6,377 bases of DNA from an uncultured Oscillospiraceae bacterium (lineage in GTDB: Bacteria > Bacillota > Clostridia > Oscillospirales > Oscillospiraceae). The notes beneath the pieces are model-generated. The model was given only the letters and a program-made list of their open reading frames with translations, searched no databases and had not been told where the DNA came from. Shown piece by piece: positions 1 through 5,902 of the stretch. The stretch's first letter is position 1; the number at the start of each line of letters is the position of its first letter. Both the position numbers and the translations under genes were made by a program. The DNA lies in the NCBI GenBank assembly GCA_934655935.1, contig CAKUHJ010000105.1, positions 1 through 6,377 on the forward strand. The letters run 5' to 3'.

Positions 1-1
1 G

Positions 2-1039
2 GGCTATACCGTCGGCAGCGTCGTCGAGCCGGTTTCCATTTCCGATCCCGCGCTGAACGCTTACGTCTATGAGCTGCTCGGAAAGCCTGCGGGCCAGACA
101 CTGATGTCGGACGAGCTCTGGGCAGTCGAAACGCTGGAGCTTCCGGAGGGCATGGCTTCCTACGCCGATCTTCCGCTCTTTGCGGGGCTGAAGTCCCTCA
201 GCCTGCACACAACCTCCGCCGACGCCGACCTTACGGTCCTGGGCACGCTGACCACGCTTCAGAGCCTGGATCTTTCCGGCTGCACCGTCTCCTCCGCCAC
301 GCTTGAGGCCATTTCCGCGCTGCCGGACCTGCGGGAGCTGAACCTTTCCGAATGCTCGCTGGCCGCCGTCAATTCCCTGGTCGGGCTGAGCAGCATCCAG
401 GTTCTGAATCTGGCCGGAAACACCGTCTCGGATATCACCGCGCTCAGCGCGCTGACCACGCTCCGGGAGCTTACGCTGTCCAACAACCCCATCGGCTCTG
501 TCGGAACGCTGAAGAACTGCATGGCGCTTGAGCTTCTGCGCGTGGACGGCTGCAAGCTCACCAGCCTCAACGGCCTGCAGGGCCACACGGCGCTGCGCGA
601 GCTGTACGCCTCGAACAATCAGATCAAGGACCTGTCCGTTCTGTCCGGCTGCAGCGCCCTGACGACGCTTGAAATCGGTGACAACGAGATTGAGGACGTG
701 AGCGTCCTGACCAGCTTCTCTGCCCTTCAGGTTCTGATTGCGAACAACAACCAGATCAAGACCCTTCCGGCGCTCGCCGCGGATACGCCGCTCTGGCGCT
801 GCGACCTCAGCTACAACGAAATTGAGGACATTTCTCCTCTGGCCGACGTGGATACGCTCAACTTCCTGAATCTGGACTACAACAAGGTCTCCTCCCTGAA
901 GTGTCTGGAAAACAGCATGCTTCTCATGAAGCTGGAGGTCTGGAACAATCCTGTCAGCGCCGAGGAGGTCAAGGCCCTGCAGGACATCGGCGTCGTGGTA
1001 CATTACAACTCCGAATATCAGCCGGAGGACGACGCCTGA
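2..1039 (+). CDS. Leucine-rich-repeat protein, 5' end cut by the window edge
   Basis: The reading frame is open from position 2 to a TGA at 1037-1039, giving 345 visible residues. The first in-window ATG (104) falls mid-domain and is unlikely to be the start, so the true start lies outside. Nearly the whole visible part is leucine-rich repeat. A 24-residue repeat (around 256-322) is followed by nine exact 22-residue repeats of the form LxxLxLxxNxIxDxxxLxxx (DNA 323-916), then a 40-residue cap ending in an acidic tail (QPEDDA). The 22-residue spacing resembles the internalin and SDS22 type of repeat, which forms a curved scaffold binding proteins or other ligands. No membrane segment, LPXTG motif or catalytic motif is visible, so any signal peptide or anchor must be in the missing N-terminus. 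Partner and location are unknown. The repeat assignment is firm; the biological role is not. Confidence 0.85.
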   Translation, partial: GYTVGSVVEPVSISDPALNAYVYELLGKPAGQTLMSDELWAVETLELPEGMASYADLPLFAGLKSLSLHTTSADADLTVLGTLTTLQSLDLSGCTVSSATLEAISALPDLRELNLSECSLAAVNSLVGLSSIQVLNLAGNTVSDITALSALTTLRELTLSNNPIGSVGTLKNCMALELLRVDGCKLTSLNGLQGHTALRELYASNNQIKDLSVLSGCSALTTLEIGDNEIEDVSVLTSFSALQVLIANNNQIKTLPALAADTPLWRCDLSYNEIEDISPLADVDTLNFLNLDYNKVSSLKCLENSMLLMKLEVWNNPVSAEEVKALQDIGVVVHYNSEYQPEDDA

Positions 1040-1064
1040 AAACATTTTGAAATTTTTCATGCGC

Positions 1065-1106
1065 TGCCCGTACATCATGCTTGTGCATGGTGTACGGGCA
1101 TCTTGT
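1065..1106 (+). terminator. Long hairpin after the LRR gene, probable terminator
   Basis: Positions 1065-1080 pair with 1085-1100 as a 16-bp stem with one G-T wobble and a four-base loop (TTGT), 25 bases after the LRR stop codon. The following tract (TCTTGTGT) is only moderately T-rich, so termination may be incomplete. In that case some transcript would read through into bioY. No T-run follows the stem on the minus strand. Confidence 0.6.
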
Positions 1107-1124
1107 GTAAAACTATAGTTTACA
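1106..1124 (+). promoter_or_regulatory. Inverted repeat over the bioY -35 box, candidate operator
   Basis: Arms TGTAAA (1106-1111) and TTTACA (1119-1124) are inverted repeats with a 7-base spacer. Inside them lies a perfect 12-base palindrome, AAACTATAGTTT (1110-1121). The right arm is identical to the -35 box, so a bound repressor would block RNA polymerase. The arms resemble the half-sites of the E. coli BirA biotin operator (TTGTAAACC and GGTTTACAA). However, the spacing here is far shorter than the roughly 15 bases used by BirA, so the regulator is not identified. Confidence 0.5.
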
Positions 1125-1147
1125 TTTTGCGGCAGGCGATGTATAAT
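1119..1147 (+). promoter_or_regulatory. Sigma-A-type promoter of bioY
   Basis: The -35 box TTTACA (1119-1124, 5 of 6 consensus bases) is separated by exactly 17 bases from a perfect -10 box TATAAT (1142-1147). Transcription should start near 1153-1155, leaving a leader of about 25 bases before the bioY ATG at 1180. The leader contains a GGAG ribosome binding site at 1168-1171. The leader is too short for a riboswitch. Confidence 0.8.
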
Positions 1148-1179
1148 ATGGCTGAATTTTTGGAAACGGAGCACCTGCC

Positions 1180-1719
1180 ATGAAAACAAACACCCGCAAT
1201 CTCGTTCTCGCCGCGCTGTTCTGCGCGCTGACCGCCATCGGCGCTTTCCTGCGGCTTCCCGTGGGGGCCATGTCCTTTACGCTGCAGTTCTTCTTTACGG
1301 CGATGGCCGGCGTCCTGCTGGGCGCAAAATGGGGGGCCGTCTCCCAGGCCGTCTATGTGCTGCTGGGTCTGGTCGGCCTGCCGATTTTTACAATGGGCGG
1401 CGGCTTTTCCTATGTGCTGCAGCCAAGCTTTGGCTTCCTTCTGGGCCTGATTCCGGCGGCCTGGCTCATCGGACGGCTGACGGAAAAAAGATCCGCCATC
1501 CCTGCGGTCATTCTGGCCTGCACAGCAGGGCTCGGCGTTCTGTATCTGGTCGGCCTGCCCTACCTTTACCTGATTATGAAGCTGTACCTTGGAAAGCAGA
1601 TCACCGTCTGGGCGGCCATAAAAACCGGCATGCTGATCTACCTGCCGTTTGACGCCCTGAAAATTATCGCCACGGCGCTTCTGAGCAAGCCGCTTCTGAA
1701 GGCGCTGCGCCGGAAATAA
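1180..1719 (+). CDS. bioY: BioY, biotin-binding S component of an ECF transporter
   Basis: This 179-residue, very hydrophobic protein matches the normal length of BioY, the membrane subunit that binds biotin and imports it together with the shared ECF module (EcfT, EcfA, EcfA'). About six membrane segments are apparent. Family hallmarks are the TLQ-FF-AGVLLG stretch (residues 34-48), the QPSFGFLLG segment (81-89) and the C-terminal LPFDALK (155-161). In that last segment D158 and K161 match the conserved Asp/Lys pair of the family; the Asp is reported to contact biotin. The ATG at 1180 is supported by GGAG eight bases upstream. No ECF energising genes are adjacent, which fits a solitary S component sharing a genome-wide module. 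It has its own promoter with an operator-like repeat, as expected for a vitamin importer. It suggests reliance on external biotin, but biosynthesis genes elsewhere cannot be excluded. Confidence 0.93.
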   Translation: MKTNTRNLVLAALFCALTAIGAFLRLPVGAMSFTLQFFFTAMAGVLLGAKWGAVSQAVYVLLGLVGLPIFTMGGGFSYVLQPSFGFLLGLIPAAWLIGRLTEKRSAIPAVILACTAGLGVLYLVGLPYLYLIMKLYLGKQITVWAAIKTGMLIYLPFDALKIIATALLSKPLLKALRRK

Positions 1720-1759
1720 AAAACGGGGAAACGGACGCAAAGTCCGTTTCCCCAATTTT
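1718..1759. terminator. Strong bidirectional terminator between bioY and hslO
   Basis: A perfect 12-bp stem (1725-1736 with 1742-1753) and a 5-base loop (GCAAA) begins six bases after the bioY stop codon. On the plus strand it is followed by AATTTTATATAT. On the minus strand it is followed by six T residues (from A's at 1718-1723). It can therefore end both bioY transcripts and the opposing yerC-methyltransferase-hslO transcripts. Confidence 0.9.
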
Positions 1760-1771
1760 ATATATATCTCT

Positions 1772-2650
1772 CTATATTTCCTTCAGAAGCTCCGAAATCT
1801 CCTGCGGCGTAAAGGTATAAACCCGGTCGCAGAACTGGCAGTCGATGGAGATCTCCTTCCCCTCGTCCACAATGTCCTGCAGCTCCTTTCGCCCGAGGCT
1901 GATCAGCGTGCGGGTCACGCGCGGCCGGCTGCAGCTGCAGCGGTAGGCGATCGGCTCCGGCTCGAAAAACTCAAGCTCAAAGCCCGGCAGAACGGACGAG
2001 AGCATTTCCCTGGGTCCCATCCCGGACGAAAGCATCGCGGTAACCGCTCCGCTTTTTCGGATTCCCTCCTCGATGCGGCCGATCACCTCGTCCGGCGCGC
2101 CCGGGAGCAGCTGTATCAGATATCCGCCGGCCGCCTTCACGGACTGATCCGTCTCAATCAGAACGCCGAGCGCACAGGCCGTCGGGATCTGCTCGCTGAG
2201 GGCAAAGTAGCTGGTTATGTCCTCCGCAATCTCGCCGGAAACCAGCGGAACCGAGCCGATATACGGCTCCTTCATATGAAGGTCGCGGATGACCGTCAGC
2301 ATGCCGTCCGTACCGACGGCCGCGCCGACGTCGAGCTTGCCGCGGTACTTTTCAAGCAGGCTCACCTGCGGGTTTTCCACCCAACCGCGGACGTTTCCCA
2401 TATGGTCCGAGACGGCAAGCAGCCGTCCCAGCGGCCCGCCGCCGTTTATCTGCAGGCTCAGGGAGGCGTCCTCCTCCTTGAGCATATTGCCCATCATGGA
2501 CGCGGCGCTCAGAAGCCGCCCGAGCGCGGCTGTGGCCGTAGGCAGCGTCTTATGAATCTGACGTGCGCGCTCACACAGCGCTGCGTCACAGACCGCGACG
2601 GCCTTCACATAGCCGTCCCTGGACATTGCGCGAAGAAGCTGATCGTTCAT
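1772..2650 (-). CDS. hslO: Hsp33, redox-switched holdase chaperone
   Basis: The 292-residue product has the normal length for Hsp33, a cytosolic chaperone that is kept inactive by zinc and activated by oxidative unfolding. The N-terminal fold shows typical segments: LSLQINGGGPLG (64-75), the GxVRGWVENP region (85-94), VGTDGMLTVIRD (112-123) and the GYLIQLLPGA segment (176-185). The C-terminal redox switch is complete, with C238-x-C240 and C271-xx-C274. It is the last gene of a three-gene unit. Its ATG overlaps the TGA of the upstream methyltransferase gene (ATGA, 2647-2650), and AAGGAG lies five bases before the start, within the end of that gene. This points to translational coupling. The strong terminator at 1718-1759 lies downstream. 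Confidence 0.96.
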   Translation of the reverse strand: MNDQLLRAMSRDGYVKAVAVCDAALCERARQIHKTLPTATAALGRLLSAASMMGNMLKEEDASLSLQINGGGPLGRLLAVSDHMGNVRGWVENPQVSLLEKYRGKLDVGAAVGTDGMLTVIRDLHMKEPYIGSVPLVSGEIAEDITSYFALSEQIPTACALGVLIETDQSVKAAGGYLIQLLPGAPDEVIGRIEEGIRKSGAVTAMLSSGMGPREMLSSVLPGFELEFFEPEPIAYRCSCSRPRVTRTLISLGRKELQDIVDEGKEISIDCQFCDRVYTFTPQEISELLKEI

Positions 2651-3405
2651 AGGCTCTCCTTCTTTTTTGCTGCAAAATAAATCCGGAGCGCATCCGGCTT
2701 CGGCGCGCGGAGCTTGCGGTCGGCATACACGCGAATCTGCGTGAAGCCTGCCTGCCGAAGGAAGGAAACAAGCTCCTCCTGCCGGTATGCGTACTCCACA
2801 TGCTCCTCAAACGAGCGCCGCCAGAGCGTCCCCTCGCGCTGGAACAGATCCATTCCATAGCTGCAGAGCCGGCTCCGGGGATTGTATTCCGCGCGCCAGA
2901 CGCAGTAGGTATCCTCGTTTTCGTCGAGAAAAACCTGCCCGTCCAGATTCTCAAGCTTGAAGGGCGTGTTGACGTCGAAAATCAGCACGCCGCCCGGGCG
3001 CAGCGCGTCGAACACACGCCGAAGCGTCCTCTGGCAGTCGTCCGGCTTTGTAAGATAGTTCAGGCTGTCCAGGCAGCAAAAAACAGCGTCCACCGGCTGC
3101 GGCAGGCGAAGCTTCTGCATGCTCTGGAGAATAAAATACGGCCTCTGAACTCCCTCTGGAAGCGCTGCGGCCTTCCGGTCCGCAAGGGTCAGCATCTCCG
3201 CCGAGCGATCGACGCCCAGAACCTGATAGCCGGCCTGCGCCAGCAGCACGGACAAAGACCCCGTCCCGCAGGCAAGGTCCAGAACCGTCTGCGGCTTTAC
3301 GCCGAAGCGTGCGCAGAGCTTCTGCAGGAACTGCAGAACCTCCTCATACGGCACATCGTAGGTCAGGCGGTCGTAGGAGGCCGCAAGCGTCTCATAGGCG
3401 CTCAC
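2647..3405 (-). CDS. Class I SAM-dependent methyltransferase, substrate unknown
   Basis: The 252-residue protein has a Rossmann-type methyltransferase core. Motif I is VLDLACGTGS (41-50) with the glycine-rich SAM loop. The acidic residue binding the SAM ribose is D66 in GVDRSAEML. A CCLDSLNYL segment (110-118) is in the motif IV position, and LRPGGVLIFDVNTPF (135-149) covers the post-core strand. The N-terminus (ETLAASYDRLTYDVPYEE) is typical of small-molecule-type methyltransferases related to B. subtilis YqeM. The rest (after about 150) shows no RNA- or DNA-binding domain I can name. The start is GTG at 3405-3403, within a GTGA overlap with the yerC stop. AAGGAGG at 3413-3419 sits seven bases upstream, inside the yerC coding sequence. 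The substrate cannot be read from sequence. Confidence 0.88.
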   Translation of the reverse strand: MSAYETLAASYDRLTYDVPYEEVLQFLQKLCARFGVKPQTVLDLACGTGSLSVLLAQAGYQVLGVDRSAEMLTLADRKAAALPEGVQRPYFILQSMQKLRLPQPVDAVFCCLDSLNYLTKPDDCQRTLRRVFDALRPGGVLIFDVNTPFKLENLDGQVFLDENEDTYCVWRAEYNPRSRLCSYGMDLFQREGTLWRRSFEEHVEYAYRQEELVSFLRQAGFTQIRVYADRKLRAPKPDALRIYFAAKKKESL

Positions 3406-3701
3406 GTGTCGTCCTCCTTCATGCGCGCAAAAATGGTACGGTAGGCGTCCGTGCCATAATTCAGCGTACGGTTCACCCGGCTGATGGTCGCGCTGGACGC
3501 GCCGGTCCGTTCGAGAATATCGTTATAAATGAGGCCTTCGTTCAGAAGCTTTGCCAGCTCAAAGCGCTGCTCCATCGCCTTGAGCTCCGAGAAGGTGCAC
3601 AGATCGCTGAAAAAATCGTAGCACTCATCGACCGTACGGAGCTTGAGAATCGCGCGATAAAGATCGCTTTCAGGATCGGAGCGTTTGTTCCGGTTGTTCA
3701 A
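3402..3701 (-). CDS. yerC: YerC/YecD-family TrpR-like DNA-binding regulator
   Basis: The 99-residue product closely resembles the YerC/YecD family, all-helical proteins with the TrpR fold. Features are the DECYDFFSDLCTFSELKAMEQRFELAKLL helical region (25-53, quoted piecewise: DECYDFFSDL, then FSELKAMEQR) and a helix-turn-helix around residues 54-82. The latter contains NDILERTGASSATISRVNR, in which ASSATISR is the probable recognition helix. Family members lack the tryptophan-biosynthesis context of true TrpR, and their ligand is not established. The start is TTG (3701-3699), supported by AAAGGAGA at 3710-3717 eight bases upstream. The B. subtilis homologue has nearly the same length. It heads a unit with the methyltransferase and hslO. 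A candidate promoter with a short palindrome lies upstream, so autoregulation is possible but unproven. Confidence 0.9.
   Translation of the reverse strand: MNNRNKRSDPESDLYRAILKLRTVDECYDFFSDLCTFSELKAMEQRFELAKLLNEGLIYNDILERTGASSATISRVNRTLNYGTDAYRTIFARMKEDDT
3413..3419 (-). promoter_or_regulatory. Methyltransferase RBS embedded in the yerC 3' end
   Basis: AAGGAGG on the minus strand encodes part of the final residues of YerC and lies seven bases before the GTG start at 3405. It decides the GTG start and explains how a gene with only a 4-base overlap with its predecessor is translated. Confidence 0.75.
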
Positions 3702-3709
3702 GAGCGTTC

Positions 3710-3717
3710 TCTCCTTT
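3710..3717 (-). promoter_or_regulatory. RBS supporting the TTG start of yerC
   Basis: AAAGGAGA on the minus strand lies eight bases before TTG at 3701-3699. No in-frame ATG lies between this site and the conserved part of the protein, so the TTG start is the best choice. Confidence 0.7.
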
Positions 3718-3759
3718 ATGTTTGTTGCCGCGCATCCGCGGACAGGGATATCTGATAGT

Positions 3760-3788
3760 ATCGTAACACTTTAAAAGCGAAAAGTAAA
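3760..3788 (-). promoter_or_regulatory. Candidate promoter of the yerC-methyltransferase-hslO unit
   Basis: On the minus strand, TTTACT (3788-3783) is followed after 17 bases by TACGAT (3765-3760); each matches 4 of 6 consensus bases. It sits between the ftsZ terminator and yerC and gives a leader of about 50 bases. The leader carries a GC-rich hairpin (CCGCG 3728-3732 with CGCGG 3737-3741). Around the start site is the palindrome GATAGTATC (3754-3762). The match is modest, so the exact boxes are uncertain. Confidence 0.4.
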
Positions 3789-3828
3789 GGCTTCGCCTGT
3801 TTTTTCCACCGCATTGCAGCGCCGCCGG

Positions 3829-3864
3829 AAAAAAGAGCCGGCCCTCTCAGGAGAGCCAGCTCTT
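3829..3864 (-). terminator. Intrinsic terminator of ftsZ
   Basis: On the minus strand, 18 bases after the ftsZ stop, a 14-bp stem (3864-3851 with 3846-3833) closes a CTGA tetraloop. It contains two G-U wobbles that pair on this strand only. It runs directly into a T-tract formed by the A's at 3829-3834. This separates the dcw genes from the yerC unit. Confidence 0.88.
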
Positions 3865-3882
3865 ATTGCGTCTGCAGAAACG

Positions 3883-4962
3883 TCAGTTCCGGTTGAAAAT
3901 CTTGAAGATTTCGTCGATATCGTCGATATCCTCCTGCGCAGGCGCCTTGGTATTGGCGCGCTCTGCCGCAGCGGCGGAATACGCGCCGACCTTGGTCGCA
4001 GGCTGCTGGCGCTTCTCCTCGAAGCCGGTTGCGATGACCGTGACGCGCATCGCATCGTCCAGCGTATCGTCAAACGCGGCGCCGAAGATGATGTTGGCGT
4101 CCGGATTTGCCTCTTCCATGACGATATTGGCTGCGGTCTCCACATCGTCCAGGCCCAGCTCCTGGGAGCCTGTGATATTGATCAGCACGCCGGTCGCGCC
4201 CTTGATGGAGGTCTCCAGCAGCGGGCTTGCGACAGCCGCCTGCGCGGCCTGCTCGGCCTTGTCGCGGCCGGAGGCTGTGCCGACGCCCATGTGGGCGTGG
4301 CCTGCGTTGCGCATGATCGCCGAAACGTCCGCAAAGTCCAGGTTGATGATTACGTTCTCGGAATAGCCGACCAACTCGGAGATGGAGCTGACCGCCTGCT
4401 TCAGAACGTCGTCCGCGATGCCGAAGGCGTTGGCAAAGGTGATCTTCTGATCCGTGGCAAATTTCAGCCGGTCATTCGGAATGATAATCAGCGAGTCGAC
4501 CTTATCCGAAAGATTGGCAATGCCGGCCTCGGCCTGCTTCATCCGGTTCGCGCCCTCAAAGCGGAAGGGCTTTGTCACGACGCAGACCGTCAGAATACCG
4601 GCGTCATGCGCAAGCTGCGCAATAATGGGCGCTGCGCCCGTGCCGGTGCCGCCGCCCATACCGGCGGTGATAAACACCATATCCGTGCCCTCGAGCGCCT
4701 GGGAGATGGCCGCCTTGGACTCCTCCGCGGACTTTTCGCCGATTTCCGGCTTTGAGCCCGCGCCCATGCCCTGCGTCAGCTTCTCGCCGATCTGGACCCG
4801 GTTTTCACACTTGCATTTTTCAAGATCCTGCTTATCCGTATTGACTGCGACAAACTCAACGCCCTTGACGCCTGCCGCAACCATGCGGTTGATCACGTTA
4901 TTGCCGGCGCCGCCGACGCCGATGACTTTAATCTTAACCACTTTTTCTGCTGAATCTGCCAT
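3883..4962 (-). CDS. ftsZ: FtsZ, tubulin-like GTPase of the division ring
   Basis: The 359-residue protein polymerises with GTP at midcell to form the Z ring. The N-terminal GTP-binding domain carries KVIGVGGAGNNVINRM (12-27) and the tubulin signature GGGTGTG (103-109). The T7 synergy loop NLDFADVSAIM (207-217) contains the acidic residues D209 and D212 that complete the GTPase site of the neighbouring subunit. The C-terminal domain (about 218-315) is followed by a short linker. The tail ends DIDDIDEIFKIFNRN rather than the usual DIPxFLR-type peptide that binds FtsA or SepF. The ATG at 4962 is chosen over an upstream in-frame GTG (4998) because AGGAGG lies seven bases before it and the family normally starts just ahead of the KVIGVGG strand. 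It has its own promoter and terminator and follows ftsQ. Confidence 0.98.
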   Translation of the reverse strand: MADSAEKVVKIKVIGVGGAGNNVINRMVAAGVKGVEFVAVNTDKQDLEKCKCENRVQIGEKLTQGMGAGSKPEIGEKSAEESKAAISQALEGTDMVFITAGMGGGTGTGAAPIIAQLAHDAGILTVCVVTKPFRFEGANRMKQAEAGIANLSDKVDSLIIIPNDRLKFATDQKITFANAFGIADDVLKQAVSSISELVGYSENVIINLDFADVSAIMRNAGHAHMGVGTASGRDKAEQAAQAAVASPLLETSIKGATGVLINITGSQELGLDDVETAANIVMEEANPDANIIFGAAFDDTLDDAMRVTVIATGFEEKRQQPATKVGAYSAAAAERANTKAPAQEDIDDIDEIFKIFNRN

Positions 4963-4969
4963 TTGTCTT

Positions 4970-4975
4970 CCTCCT
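4970..4975 (-). promoter_or_regulatory. RBS deciding the ftsZ start
   Basis: AGGAGG on the minus strand lies seven bases before ATG 4962-4960. This excludes the longer in-frame GTG start at 4998, which would place this site inside the coding sequence and add 12 residues not typical of FtsZ. Confidence 0.85.
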
Positions 4976-5030
4976 ATGTATCTCACAGTCGATCCCACGA
5001 AGCTGTAGCGTTCTACATTATGTCGACTTT

Positions 5031-5059
5031 ATTTTATCTCGAAAACACTGTGCCGTCAA
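5031..5059 (-). promoter_or_regulatory. Promoter of ftsZ in the ftsQ-ftsZ gap
   Basis: On the minus strand, TTGACG (5059-5054, 5 of 6 consensus bases) and TAAAAT (5036-5031, 5 of 6) are spaced by exactly 17 bases. Initiation near 5024 would give a leader of about 60 bases. The leader has a small hairpin, TGTAG-AACG-CTACA (5017-5004). An inverted repeat, AGTCGA (5028-5023) with TCGACT (4992-4987), flanks the start-site region. This lets ftsZ be made independently of upstream murA-ftsQ transcription. Confidence 0.8.
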
Positions 5060-5119
5060 TAGAGTTTATGGAAAAAACACCAAAAACATTCATCGCTCTC
5101 CGGTTTTTTCAGCCGCCGG

Positions 5120-5902
5120 TCAGGTCTTTGGCGTAAAGGTCGCTTTTTTTGCAGCGGCCTGCGTCAGATCGATGGTCCCTGCCTGGTACTCGCTGAGCTC
5201 TGATAAAATGGAGGAAAGATACCGGAGCTTATAATCAAGCTCATCCGTACCGCCCAGCAGGATCTCATAGCGTTCGTCATACTGAAGCACAATATCGTAT
5301 TCCTTTGACAAATCCACCGAAGCAATATGCTCCAGAAGCCCGGTTCCGTCCAGTTTCTGAAGAATGGACAGCGCCGCCTCCAGCGCGGTCGTCTGGCGGG
5401 AGGTCACGGCTTTTCCGGCCTCCGGCGCTTCGATCGTAAAGCCGAGCAGCTGCGGATAGTCCGCCGCGCTTTCTGCGTCGATGCGCTCAAGCGCCTTGCC
5501 GCCCACGCCGATCAGCCAGACGGTATTCGTATCGGTCTGCACGGCAAAGGACGCCCGGTTCTCCACAACCTGGATGATGACCGTATCTGGCATGCTGCGC
5601 GCGATGCTGACCTTTTCCACATACGGAAGCGCCGTCTGGATATTCCCCGCCGCCGTCGCCTTGTTGATCAGCAGCAGGTTGTCGCCCTTCTGGAGCTGAG
5701 AGGCCTCCACAATTTTTTCCGCAGAATAGATGGTATTCCCCTGCACCTGAATATCGCCGACCTTGAAGAAGATGGTCACGCCGAACACCGCCGCGGCCAC
5801 CGCCGCCAGCATGATCAGCAGCTTTCCCGCCGTCCCCGCCGTATGACGTCTGGCTCTGGCTGCAGTGCGGCTATTCTGGTTTTTCCTTTTCTGGATTCTC
5901 AT
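5120..5902 (-). CDS. ftsQ: FtsQ/DivIB, septal division protein
   Basis: The 260-residue single-pass membrane protein has the FtsQ/DivIB architecture. A basic cytoplasmic N-terminus (1-27) precedes one membrane segment (about 28-46). A POTRA domain starts at VGDIQVQGNTIYSAEKI (48-64) and runs to about 115. The extracellular FtsQ/DivIB domain (about 116-247) closes with GTIDLTQAAAKKATFTP, matching the usual family ending. It works with FtsL and DivIC to control septal peptidoglycan synthesis. The ATG at 5902 is chosen because AGAGGG (5909-5914) lies six bases upstream and the basic tail then has normal length. Longer in-frame starts would run deep into murA without a well-spaced site. It overlaps the 3' end of murA by 32 bases, which implies co-transcription and probable translational coupling. 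No clear intrinsic terminator follows. Confidence 0.93.
   Translation of the reverse strand: MRIQKRKNQNSRTAARARRHTAGTAGKLLIMLAAVAAAVFGVTIFFKVGDIQVQGNTIYSAEKIVEASQLQKGDNLLLINKATAAGNIQTALPYVEKVSIARSMPDTVIIQVVENRASFAVQTDTNTVWLIGVGGKALERIDAESAADYPQLLGFTIEAPEAGKAVTSRQTTALEAALSILQKLDGTGLLEHIASVDLSKEYDIVLQYDERYEILLGGTDELDYKLRYLSSILSELSEYQAGTIDLTQAAAKKATFTPKT

Noticed and set aside
104..106. ATG as the start of the LRR protein
   Set aside because: The frame stays open with protein-like sequence up to the left edge, and no ribosome binding site precedes this ATG.
1120..1755. Minus-strand open frame opposite bioY
   Set aside because: It runs through the bioY promoter and the bidirectional terminator and encodes a low-complexity Gln/Arg-rich product with no family resemblance.
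3787..3805. AGGC-TTC-GCCT hairpin followed by six T residues on the plus strand
   Set aside because: The stem is only four base pairs and no plus-strand gene ends nearby, so it is unlikely to be a functional terminator.
3814..4755. Long open frame on the plus strand opposite ftsZ
   Set aside because: It lies entirely antisense to a well-conserved ftsZ, has no recognisable domain or ribosome binding site, and is a normal by-product of GC-rich codon use.
5071..5110. A-rich/T-rich inverted repeat downstream of ftsQ as a terminator
   Set aside because: The arms are almost all A-T pairs with a loop above 20 bases and no GC-rich stem next to the T-run, so I cannot support intrinsic termination here.
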